NCBI GenBank assembly: GCA_016926595.1
Contig: JAFGOG010000239.1
Coordinates: 1-9,932 of the forward strand
Direction: 5' to 3'
DNA from: Anaerolineae bacterium
GTDB taxonomy: Bacteria > Chloroflexota > Anaerolineae > JAAYZQ01
Length of the DNA: 9,932 bases
A program made the position numbers and the translations under genes. The first letter of the stretch is position 1, and the number at the start of each line of letters is the position of its first letter. Positions 1 through 5,975 of the stretch are shown here, piece by piece. Below the pieces are notes generated by a model. The model was not told the DNA's origin. It did not search any database and saw only the letters and a program-made list of their open reading frames with translations.

Positions 1-40
1 CCAGGGAACCTGCCAGGTCTTTTCTAGCAGGGAGGTTGTG

Positions 41-268
41 ATGGACTGTCCCAATTGTGGGGTGTATAACCCCGAGGGCCGTGAGGTGTGCTGGCGCTGC
101 GACAAGGAGCTGCCCAAGCCCAAGGAGCCCAAGAAGCGCGCACCGGCAATGACGACGCGCCGCGTGTGGCTGATGGTTGGGGCGGCCTTGCTGCTGTGGT
201 TCCTGCTGACCTGGGTGGTGATGCCCTTTCTGTGCAGCAGCACCCCTGCTGTCCCACCTACTCCCTGA
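41..268 (+). CDS. Small zinc-ribbon, single-helix membrane protein
   Basis: A 75-aa protein of unknown function. The N-terminus carries two CxxC knuckles (C3/C6 and C17/C20) in the spacing of a zinc-ribbon, as in the 'zinc-ribbon domain' proteins that bind one Zn. A Lys/Pro-rich linker (about 24-36) follows, then one hydrophobic helix (about 42-65) and a short Pro-rich tail. The likely topology is a cytoplasmic zinc-ribbon tethered to the membrane, because the positive linker precedes the helix. I start at the ATG at 41 and not at the GTG at 38, because GGAGG at 31-35 sits 5 nt before that ATG. No partner is evident; a 113-bp gap separates it from the CoA-transferase gene. Gene reality is supported by the RBS and the paired cysteines; the function is not known. 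Confidence 0.75.
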   Translation: MDCPNCGVYNPEGREVCWRCDKELPKPKEPKKRAPAMTTRRVWLMVGAALLLWFLLTWVVMPFLCSSTPAVPPTP

Positions 269-381
269 TAGGACGGCCATGCATCGCCCTCCCACAGGTT
301 TGGATTGGTCTTTACGCAGGAATCAAGTAACCGAACGACGCTTGCCGTTTCAGGTATTTCTAGCCCGCGGAGGATAATTCC

Positions 382-1578
382 ATGAGCGAAACGCCAGCGC
401 TGGCCGGCGTCAAGATCGTGGACTTGACGCAAGCCCTGGCCGGGCCATACTGCACCATGCTCCTGGGCGACCTGGGAGCCGACGTGATCAAGATCGAGCC
501 GATCGAGGGGGACCAATCTCGCGGCTGGGGGCCGCCCTTCCTGGCCGGCGAGAGCGCCTATTTCATGAGCACGAACCGCAACAAGCGGGGGTTGACCCTC
601 AACCTGAAGAACCCGCAAGCTCGCGAGGTTTTTAGCCGGCTGGCCGACGGCGCCGACGTGGTGGCCGCCAACCAGCCGCGCATCGAATCGCTGCGCGAGC
701 TGGGCGCCGACTATGAGACGCTGTCGGCGCGCAACCCGCGGTTGATCTACTGCTCGATCACCGGCTATGGCATGGTCGGGCCGCGGGCCGGACGGCCCGG
801 CTATGATCTGCTGGCCCAGGCCGAGTCGGGCCTGATGGCGCTGACCGGCGAGCCGGAGGGCGAGCCGCTGCGCTACCCGATCCCGCTGGCCGACGCCACT
901 ACCGGCATCTATGCGGCGCTGGGCGTCGTCACCGCCATGGTGGCGCGGGAGCGGACCGGCCGGGGGCAGCTCATCGACGCGGCGCTGCTCGACAGCCAGG
1001 TGGCGTGGTTGTCGATCATGGCCGGCAACTATTTCGCCACCGGCCAACGGCCGGCGCGGCCCGGCAACCGGCACCCGAACATCGTGCCCTACCAGCCGTT
1101 CCGCGCCGCCGACAAGTACCTGATCGTGGCGGTGGGCAGCGAGCGGCTGTGGGCCAGTTTTTGCCGGGCGCTAGGGATCGAGGCGACGATCGGCGTCGAG
1201 CCGCGATTTGCCGCCAACCGGGACCGGCTGGCCCACCGGGAAGAGCTGATCCCGATGCTGGAAAGGATCTTTGAGCAGCAGCCGGCCGAGCACTGGCTGC
1301 AAGCGCTGCAGGCCGCGGGAATTCCCTGCGCGCCGATCAACGAGGTGGACGAGATCCTGGAAGCGGATTACCTCCAGGCGCGGGGGATGATCGTGGAGCT
1401 GGAGCACCCGCAGGCTGGCCCGGTGCGATCGCTGGGCAATCCGGTGGCATTGACCGCCACGCCGCCCAGCTACCGGCTGCCGCCGCCGACGCTGGGACAG
1501 CACAACGAGGAGATCCTGACCGATCTGGGCTACGACGCGGAGGAGATCGCCGCTCTGCGGCAGGCGGGAGCCATCTAG
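382..1578 (+). CDS. Family III CoA-transferase (CaiB/BaiF/Frc-type)
   Basis: A 398-aa full-length member of the formyl-CoA:oxalate CoA-transferase / carnitine dehydratase-like family, which moves CoA between acyl-CoA donors and carboxylic acids in the cytoplasm. The N-terminus has the family signature (V10-K11-I12-V13-D14-L15, then A20-G21-P22 and G32-A33-D34-V35-I36-K37-I38-E39). D171 in the L169-A170-D171-A172 segment is in the position of the catalytic Asp that forms the acyl anhydride intermediate. The N-K-R-G segment (67-70) and R-N-P-R-L-I-Y (117-123) are also typical. The usual N-F-R-P-G segment reads N-Q-P-R-I here (97-101). The C-terminal swapped domain (about 220-330) includes a G-I-P-C-A-P turn. 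GGAGGA at 369-374, 7 nt before ATG, supports the start. The acyl substrate cannot be told from the sequence. It stands 50 nt ahead of xseA and could be cotranscribed with it, with no obvious functional link. Confidence 0.92.
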   Translation: MSETPALAGVKIVDLTQALAGPYCTMLLGDLGADVIKIEPIEGDQSRGWGPPFLAGESAYFMSTNRNKRGLTLNLKNPQAREVFSRLADGADVVAANQPRIESLRELGADYETLSARNPRLIYCSITGYGMVGPRAGRPGYDLLAQAESGLMALTGEPEGEPLRYPIPLADATTGIYAALGVVTAMVARERTGRGQLIDAALLDSQVAWLSIMAGNYFATGQRPARPGNRHPNIVPYQPFRAADKYLIVAVGSERLWASFCRALGIEATIGVEPRFAANRDRLAHREELIPMLERIFEQQPAEHWLQALQAAGIPCAPINEVDEILEADYLQARGMIVELEHPQAGPVRSLGNPVALTATPPSYRLPPPTLGQHNEEILTDLGYDAEEIAALRQAGAI

Positions 1579-1628
1579 CCCATCGATCGCGGGTCGCTGC
1601 GCATAGTGAGTCACCTACCAAAAAACGG

Positions 1629-2825
1629 ATGAAGACCTGGACCGTAGGCACACTGACCCGCTACATCCAGGAGCTGCTGGAGTCGGATCTGCAGCTCGGG
1701 GATGTGTGGCTGAACGGCGAGATCTCGAACGTGACGCGGTCGTCGGCCGGGCACCTGTACTTTACGCTAAAGGACGTCACGGCGGCCATCGGCTGCGTGA
1801 TGTGGCGCACGGCGGCGGAAAAGGTGACCTGGCAGCCGGCTCAGGGGGCGGCAGCGCTGGCCCACGGGCGGGTGTCGGTCTATGCGGCGAGGGGGTATTA
1901 CCAACTGGTCGTGGACCAACTGCGCCCGGCCGGCCTGGGCGACCTGTACAGCCGCTTTGAGCAGATGCGCGAACGGCTCAGAGACGAAGGGCTGTTCGAC
2001 GACGCCCGCAAGCGCCCTCTGCCTGAATTCCCGCACGTGCTGGGCATTGTGACTTCGCCCCAGGCAGCCGCCCTGCGCGACGTGCTCAACGTGATCCGCC
2101 GCCGCTACCCGTTGGTCCGGATCCGGCTGGCGCCCACGCTGGTGCAGGGGGCGACAGCGCCGCCCCAGATCGTCGCCGCCCTACAGGCGATCGACGCCGA
2201 CGACGAGGTGGATGCCATCCTGGTGGTGCGCGGCGGCGGCTCGCTGGAGGAGCTGTGGGCTTTCAACGACGAGCAGGTGGCGCGGGCCATTTTCGCCTGC
2301 CGCCACCCGGTGGTGTGCGGCGTGGGCCACGAGACCGATTTCACGATCGCCGATTTCGTGGCCGATGTCCGGGCGCCAACGCCATCGGCCGCCGCCGAGC
2401 TGGCCGTGCCCGACCAGGCCGAGCTGCGGCAGAGGGTGAAGATGCGGGCCCGACAGATGGCACAGGCGCTGCAGCGCCGGCTGAGCCTGGCGCGGCAGGC
2501 CGCCGATCAACAGCGGCGCGCCCTGCAACGCCTGTCGCCGCAGGCGCGGATCGACGCACGGCGGCAGCAGGTGGACGATCTCAGCCAGCGTGCAGGACGC
2601 AGCCTGGAGCACGCACTGGCGCTGCACCGCTCGCAGTTGGCCGGGTTACAGGCGCGGCTGGCGGCCCTGAGCCCACTGGCGGTACTGGAGCGCGGGTACG
2701 CCATCGTCCGGCAGCAGGACAGCGGGGCTATTGTGCGGCAGGTGGAGCAGGTCAGCCCCGGCGACCGGCTGTCGATCCGGGTGCAGGATGGGGAGTTTGG
2801 GGCTATCGCGAGGAGCGGATCATGA
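1629..2825 (+). CDS. xseA: Exodeoxyribonuclease VII large subunit
   Basis: A 398-aa catalytic subunit of exonuclease VII, which degrades single-stranded DNA to oligonucleotides in the cytoplasm and acts in mismatch repair and damage processing. The order is an N-terminal OB-fold (about 1-100, with G30-E31-I32-S33-N34 and G41-H42-x-Y44-F45-T46-L47-K48-D49), the catalytic domain (about 125-260), a coiled-coil segment rich in Arg/Gln/Ala/Leu (about 262-345), and the C-terminal R-G-Y-A-I-V strand region. D151, R201, H234 and D237 match, at a constant offset of 4, the E. coli catalytic set as I recall it (D155, R205, H238, D241). It is shorter than E. coli XseA (about 456 aa), mainly in the coiled coil, but both ends are present. 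No good Shine-Dalgarno precedes the ATG; the start is set by the family N-terminus. The stop overlaps the xseB start by 4 nt (ATGA), so the two are probably translationally coupled. Confidence 0.96.
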   Translation: MKTWTVGTLTRYIQELLESDLQLGDVWLNGEISNVTRSSAGHLYFTLKDVTAAIGCVMWRTAAEKVTWQPAQGAAALAHGRVSVYAARGYYQLVVDQLRPAGLGDLYSRFEQMRERLRDEGLFDDARKRPLPEFPHVLGIVTSPQAAALRDVLNVIRRRYPLVRIRLAPTLVQGATAPPQIVAALQAIDADDEVDAILVVRGGGSLEELWAFNDEQVARAIFACRHPVVCGVGHETDFTIADFVADVRAPTPSAAAELAVPDQAELRQRVKMRARQMAQALQRRLSLARQAADQQRRALQRLSPQARIDARRQQVDDLSQRAGRSLEHALALHRSQLAGLQARLAALSPLAVLERGYAIVRQQDSGAIVRQVEQVSPGDRLSIRVQDGEFGAIARSGS

Positions 2826-3082
2826 GCGACGCACAAGATGCAGCAGCGGCGATGAAGAACTTGTCGTTCGAGGACGCCCTGGCCGAGCTGGAGGCGGCGG
2901 TCAGGCAGTTGGAAGAGGGCAATCTGCCTCTGACCGAGGCGATCGCGCTGTATGAACAGGGGATGGGGCTGGCCCAGCAGTGCAGCGACCTGCTAGACGC
3001 CGCCCAGCTCCAGGTGGAGCAGTTGACGCTGGTCAACGGCCAGCGACAGCGCGGCTTTTTCTTCACAGACGAACAGGCCTGA
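2822..3082 (+). CDS. xseB: Exodeoxyribonuclease VII small subunit
   Basis: An 86-aa small subunit of exonuclease VII that binds the coiled coil of XseA. The core shows the family pattern: L14-S15-F16-E17-D18-A19-L20-A21-E22-L23-E24, then L30-E31-E32-G33-N34-L35-P36-L37 and a third helix with A42-L43-Y44-E45-x-G47, and then the long amphipathic helix ending near residue 68. The length is typical (E. coli about 80 aa). The start is the ATG inside the xseA stop (ATGA overlap), with AGGAG at 2811-2815, 6 nt upstream. A longer open frame reaching back to 2255 is only the shadow of xseA in the -1 frame. The gene ends 36 nt from the stop of the convergent MFS gene. Confidence 0.95.
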   Translation: MSDAQDAAAAMKNLSFEDALAELEAAVRQLEEGNLPLTEAIALYEQGMGLAQQCSDLLDAAQLQVEQLTLVNGQRQRGFFFTDEQA

Positions 3083-3118
3083 TCGAGGCCGTACTCAAGA
3101 CCCAAGGACCCCGGATCG

Positions 3119-4465
3119 TCACGCCATCCGGCGGAGGGCCGGATAGCGCCAGGCGACGAACAGCCCATAAGCCAGGCAGATCACCGCGCCCAGGCCCACG
3201 GCCAGTGGGGCGCCGAGCCAACTGCCCATCATCCCCGCCTGCCCCCCTCCGACGCGCATCATGATGCCAAAGGTGAGCGAGTAAAAGCTCATCACCCGGC
3301 CGCGCAGTTGGTCGGGGGTAGTGATCTGGAGCAGCGTGTTGGCGAGCGCGTTCTGGAAGACAAAGCTAAAGCCAACGCCCATCAATAACAGGAGCGATAG
3401 GGGGAAGGAGCGCGATATGGCGATCAGGCCCACCAGCGCCGGGAAGCCGAGGTTGCCCATCGTCAGCAGCCGGCCGCGCCGCACGCGGGCCGGCAGCGAG
3501 GCCACAGTCAGCGCTCCGACGACGGCTCCCAAGCCGGTGGCGGCCATCAACATGCCGTAGGTCAGGGCATCCGGCGACTGGCAGGAAAAGCCCAAGGGCG
3601 CATTCGGACCGCAGACAAACTGGATGAGCGGCTGGGCGCTCTCGCTCAACACGTCCTTGGCAAAGACCGGCATCAGGGTGGAATAGGGCATCGACAGAAA
3701 GGCCGACACGGCGATGAGGCTGATCAGGACCATCACCACCTGCTGGCCGCGCACGTAGCGCATGGCCTCGACGATGTGCGAGCCAACGGGTGACGCGCGC
3801 TCTGGTCGAACAGGGGGCGGGAGCCGCATCAGCAACAGGCTGGCGATGACGGCGATAAAGGTGACGCCGTTGATGAAAAAGGCGCCCGCCTCGCCGGCCG
3901 TTGCCACGGCCGCCCCGGCAATGGCCGGGCCAAGGATACGCGCCGCGTTAAAGATCGCCGAGTTCAGGCCAATGGCGTTGGTCAGATCCTCTTTGCCCTC
4001 TACCATGTCCACGATAAAAGCCTGGCGGGCCGGCAGGTCTACCGCGTTGGCGGCGGCCAGCACCACGGCCAGCAGGATGACGTGCCACACCCGCACGGCG
4101 CCGGTCCAGGTCAGCGCCGCCAGGAAAAAGGCCTGGATCATCATCACGGTCTGGGTGATGATGATAATCGACCGCCTGGGGAGCCGGTCGGCCAACGACC
4201 CACCCCACAGGCCCATTGGGATCAGGGGCAGCGCCGACATCAGGCTGACGGTGCCGAGCATCGCCGCCGAACCGGTCAGCCGGTAGACCAGCCACTGCTG
4301 GGCGATAACCTGCATCCAGGTGCCTACGAGGGAGATGAGCTGGCCGAAGAAAAAGAGCCGAAAGTTGCGGTGGCGCAGGGCACGGAAGGTGGCAGGCAGG
4401 CGCGAGGCAGCAACAGCCGCCTGGAGCGGCGGCTCACTGACCTCTACTCGCACAGATCGTGGCAT
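3119..4465 (-). CDS. MFS_3 (EntS-like) major facilitator exporter
   Basis: A 448-aa 12-helix inner-membrane transporter of the MFS_3 group, whose known members include the enterobactin exporter EntS and macrolide-type efflux proteins; the substrate here is unknown. The N-terminal segment R28-A-L-R-H-R-N-F-R-L-F with G41-Q42 and G48-T49-W50-M51-Q52 is the group's hallmark. Motif A appears in the loop after helix 2 as G88-G89-S-L-A-D93-R94-L-P-R97-R98. Helices 1-6 span about 36-215, a cytoplasmic linker covers about 216-240, and helices 7-12 about 243-437. Q371-N372 through L388-R389-G390-R391-V392 is also typical. One loop after helix 7 (about 275-300) is longer than usual and holds two cysteines (C285, C295) that could form an exported disulfide. 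No strong RBS is visible, so the exact start is uncertain by a few codons. Its own promoter lies 68 nt or more upstream (4533-4561). Confidence 0.9.
   Translation of the reverse strand: MPRSVRVEVSEPPLQAAVAASRLPATFRALRHRNFRLFFFGQLISLVGTWMQVIAQQWLVYRLTGSAAMLGTVSLMSALPLIPMGLWGGSLADRLPRRSIIIITQTVMMIQAFFLAALTWTGAVRVWHVILLAVVLAAANAVDLPARQAFIVDMVEGKEDLTNAIGLNSAIFNAARILGPAIAGAAVATAGEAGAFFINGVTFIAVIASLLLMRLPPPVRPERASPVGSHIVEAMRYVRGQQVVMVLISLIAVSAFLSMPYSTLMPVFAKDVLSESAQPLIQFVCGPNAPLGFSCQSPDALTYGMLMAATGLGAVVGALTVASLPARVRRGRLLTMGNLGFPALVGLIAISRSFPLSLLLLMGVGFSFVFQNALANTLLQITTPDQLRGRVMSFYSLTFGIMMRVGGGQAGMMGSWLGAPLAVGLGAVICLAYGLFVAWRYPALRRMA
3126..3144. terminator. GC-rich hairpin at a convergent gene junction (possible terminator)
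   Basis: ATCCGGC (3126-3132) pairs with GCCGGAT (3138-3144): a perfect 7-bp stem with a 5-nt loop. A further CCGGAT at 3111-3116 can pair with ATCCGG 3126-3131, giving two mutually exclusive stems. It lies just past xseB, inside the last codons of the convergent MFS gene. There is no T-run on either side, so an intrinsic terminator is doubtful. Confidence 0.25.
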
Positions 4466-4532
4466 GGGACATCAACCGTAGGAGCCTGCCCTACTGTTGG
4501 GCGTTAGAGACCATAGGCCCACACGAAGAAGG

Positions 4533-4561
4533 ATTGTACACTCCCTGGCCGTTCCTGTCCA
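4533..4561 (-). promoter_or_regulatory. Sigma-70-type promoter for the MFS gene
   Basis: On the minus strand: -35 TGGACA (4556-4561), 17-bp spacer, -10 TACAAT (4533-4538). Each hexamer has one mismatch to consensus and the spacing is optimal. The predicted start near 4526 leaves about 60 nt of leader before the MFS ATG. This suggests the transporter is transcribed independently of the minus-strand gene upstream of it. Confidence 0.6.
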
Positions 4562-4565
4562 GTCC

Positions 4566-4585
4566 GCGCCGGGCCTGCGCCGGGC
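4566..4585 (-). promoter_or_regulatory. 11-bp-spaced direct repeat upstream of the MFS -35
   Basis: The 9-mer GCGCCGGGC (plus-strand reading) occurs at 4566-4574 and again at 4577-4585, so the period is 11 bp, one helical turn. It lies just upstream of the -35 hexamer, at about -40 to -59 from the predicted start. This is the geometry of tandem activator sites such as those of OmpR/PhoB-type response regulators. In G+C-rich DNA a chance repeat is possible. Confidence 0.3.
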
Positions 4586-4714
4586 AAGGGGTGTATTTCA
4601 TTTCTACTCGAAGGCTCACACTCCACCCCGCTCATCCGGGGCACGTGGGGCGATCTCAGCCGGCAGCCCGTGCAAGGCAGCCAGAGGATCCGGCTACCCG
4701 GTGGGCGGGGGCAC

Positions 4715-5380
4715 TCATCCGCCGGCCAGGGTGTTCAGGATCGCCAGCCCTTCCTCCACAAAGGAGGGGATCGCCTTGGGAGAGACACGCTTTCCGGCCC
4801 GGCAGTAGAGCAGCTTCCGGCCGTTGCCCTCGACGCCAAGCCCTGGCCGCCGGGCAAAAAAGGCCAGCTTTTCGGTGTCGAACAGGGCGCGGACCCGCGC
4901 TTCGTCGGGCCCTTGCAGCACGTAGGCGGACGAAAAGCCGGGATGGTCCTCAAAGTCGATGTCCTGCTGGCCTTTGAGGCCCTGGAGCTTGTCGCCAAGC
5001 TTTTCGGGACGCAGGGCAAAGGCGGGCAGGTCCAGCCGCTCCGAGTCGAAGACCAGCACCGACTGCCTGTGGGTGCGCTGGTTCCTGCCGTGACCGACAA
5101 TGTAGCCATAGTCCAGGATCGTGACCGCGACACCGTCCACCCTGGTGCGCAGAAAGTTGGCCTTTTCTCGGTGGCGGCCCCGGGAAAGGAGAACAAACTC
5201 ATCGAAGGCGTCGCCTAGATCGTCCTCCTTTTCGAAAAACTCGTAGCCCAGGCGCTCGGCGGCGGCGCGCATCTGCGCCATCCGCCTTTGCTTCTTGTAA
5301 CGCCCCACGCCCAAGTAGGCGACAAACAGCACGACCGCGATCCCAATAGCCAGGAACCATAACCACGTCTGATCCTCCAT
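4715..5380 (-). CDS. Uncharacterised one-helix membrane protein
   Basis: A 221-aa protein of unknown function. One hydrophobic helix (about 5-25) near the N-terminus is followed by a basic stretch (Y-K-K-Q-R-R), which puts the C-terminal domain in the cytoplasm. The soluble part resembles a widespread but unnamed family of bacterial membrane-anchored proteins. Recognisable pieces are an 'A-A-E-R-L-G-Y' helix, a 'R-G-R-H-R-E-K-A-N' loop, then 'V-T-I-L-D-Y-G-Y' and 'R-T-H-R-Q-S-V' strands, and 'D-H-P-G-F-S' ahead of a C-terminal 'V-S-P-K-A-I-P-S-F-V-E-E' helix. I chose the ATG at 5380: GGAGG (5389-5393, complement) is 8 nt upstream and the helix then begins at residue 5. The frame stays open to 5437, but that extension has no RBS. 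The stop is 249 nt from the MFS start, and the MFS has its own promoter, so the two need not form an operon. Confidence 0.75.
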   Translation of the reverse strand: MEDQTWLWFLAIGIAVVLFVAYLGVGRYKKQRRMAQMRAAAERLGYEFFEKEDDLGDAFDEFVLLSRGRHREKANFLRTRVDGVAVTILDYGYIVGHGRNQRTHRQSVLVFDSERLDLPAFALRPEKLGDKLQGLKGQQDIDFEDHPGFSSAYVLQGPDEARVRALFDTEKLAFFARRPGLGVEGNGRKLLYCRAGKRVSPKAIPSFVEEGLAILNTLAGG

Positions 5381-5628
5381 GCTCAAAACCTCCGTACCTT
5401 TCAGAAGTTGCAATGCTTTATTTGTCTGAACGATCACGCCCGGCGGGCAAGTGTGCTAAAAACACAGGGGGGAGGGGGCCAAGTCAGCTCGCGGAAGAGC
5501 GGTGGGAAGGAGCACAAGCACTGACTATCGCCTTTCTGTACTTTGATAGGGCTGAACGGGTCGGGCTGTAACCCGGCTGTGAACTGGCGCTCCGCGCAGC
5601 TTTGGCCTATAGGATAAGAAGCGCGGGT

Positions 5629-5657
5629 ATTGTACTATAGGAAGGCGAGGAGGACAA
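5629..5657 (-). promoter_or_regulatory. Candidate minus-strand promoter
   Basis: On the minus strand: -35 TTGTCC (5652-5657), 17-bp spacer, -10 TACAAT (5629-5634). It points towards the one-helix membrane protein gene and would give a leader of about 240 nt. It lies back to back with the operon promoter. The -35 matches consensus at four of six bases, so this is a moderate candidate only. Confidence 0.35.
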
Positions 5658-5673
5658 ATCACCCTGGGAGGGA

Positions 5674-5689
5674 TGTGATCAAGATCATT
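5674..5689 (+). promoter_or_regulatory. Crp/Fnr-family operator at -41.5
   Basis: The imperfect palindrome GTGAT-CAAG-ATCAT (5675-5688) matches the FNR/DNR/NNR consensus TTGAT-N4-ATCAA at 8 of 10 bases. Read as a CRP site, it is TGTGA-N6-TCATT (5674-5689). Its centre is 5681.5. The -10 box ends at 5716, predicting +1 near 5723, so the site is centred at -41.5, the class II activation position of Crp/Fnr regulators, and it overlaps a weak -35. The operon behind it carries nitrogen-oxide respiratory genes, which are classic targets of such regulators in other bacteria. Which regulator binds is unknown. Confidence 0.6.
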
Positions 5690-5716
5690 GCCTTTGCCGC
5701 CCACCTGCGGTATAAT
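5688..5716 (+). promoter_or_regulatory. Promoter of the DUF1858-cytochrome cd1 operon
   Basis: The -10 is a perfect TATAAT (5711-5716) with a 17-bp spacer from a weak -35, TTGCCT (5688-5693). The predicted start near 5723 leaves a 30-nt leader before the ATG at 5753. A consensus -10 with a poor -35 overlapped by a Crp/Fnr palindrome is typical of an activator-dependent promoter. Confidence 0.7.
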
Positions 5717-5752
5717 GGGCGCCGGAATACTGACGTGAAGGGAAAAGTAGAC

Positions 5753-5965
5753 ATGCAGCCGATCTTGCCGATCACAGCCGACAGCCTGGTCAAGGAGGTG
5801 ATCGAGCGCCACCCGCAGACGATTGCCGTGTTTATCAAGCACGGGCTGAACTGCGTGGGCTGCTACATCGCTCCCTTTCACACCATCACCGACACGGCCC
5901 GCGAGTATGCGCTGCGGATTGAGCCGCTGCTGAATGAGCTAAACGGCGCCGCCAGCCTGGGGTAG
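5753..5965 (+). CDS. DUF1858 redox-disulfide domain protein
   Basis: A 70-aa, apparently cytoplasmic protein that is essentially one DUF1858 domain (the 'hybrid cluster protein-associated redox disulfide domain', related to the N-terminal part of ScdA/YtfE/RIC proteins). Visible pieces are a first helix (S11-L-V-K-E-V-I), P21-x-T23 and V26-F27, then G31-L32-N33-C34-V35-G36-C37, with the CxxC that could be a redox disulfide or bind a metal or cluster, and a C-terminal amphipathic helix to about residue 65. No signal peptide or helix is seen. I chose ATG 5753, with AAGGGA at 5738-5743 and the promoter 30 nt upstream; the open frame extends upstream to 5630 but would run through the promoter. 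It is the first gene of the operon, 10 nt before the cytochrome cd1 gene. In other organisms such domains accompany hybrid cluster or nitrosative-stress proteins, so a role in NO sensing, repair or delivery is a reasonable guess but unproven. Confidence 0.82.
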   Translation: MQPILPITADSLVKEVIERHPQTIAVFIKHGLNCVGCYIAPFHTITDTAREYALRIEPLLNELNGAASLG

Positions 5966-5975
5966 GGGGGTTGAG

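Larger units (their letters stand above)
5381..5752. other. Divergent control region between the minus-strand gene and the nir operon
   Basis: These 372 bp hold no gene I can support. The right end contains the operon promoter and Crp/Fnr box (5674-5716). Next to it lies a candidate minus-strand promoter (5629-5657). The stretch 5438-5620 has short inverted repeats (for example CTATC at 5524-5528 with GATAG at 5545-5549) and a G-rich run around 5466-5478, but nothing I can assign. Confidence 0.5.

Noticed and set aside
484..497. A sequence like the Crp/Fnr box (GTGATCAAGATCGA)
   Set aside because: It lies in the coding sequence of the CoA-transferase (codons for V-I-K-I-E), its right half does not complete the palindrome, and no promoter is nearby. 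It does show that half of the motif can arise by chance.
1606..1614. A GTGA-G-TCAC palindrome before xseA, considered as an operator
   Set aside because: Only 4-bp arms and no promoter with it; likely chance.
2255..2821. An upstream extension of xseB
   Set aside because: This is the shadow of xseA; the XseB family start matches ATG 2822 with its own RBS and the 4-nt overlap.
3762..4286. A plus-strand open frame opposite the MFS gene
   Set aside because: Antisense shadow; Ala/Arg/Met/Thr-rich with no family motif.
5525..5881. A minus-strand open frame across the operon promoter and the DUF1858 gene
   Set aside because: No RBS or recognisable motif, and it overlaps a well-supported gene and promoter.
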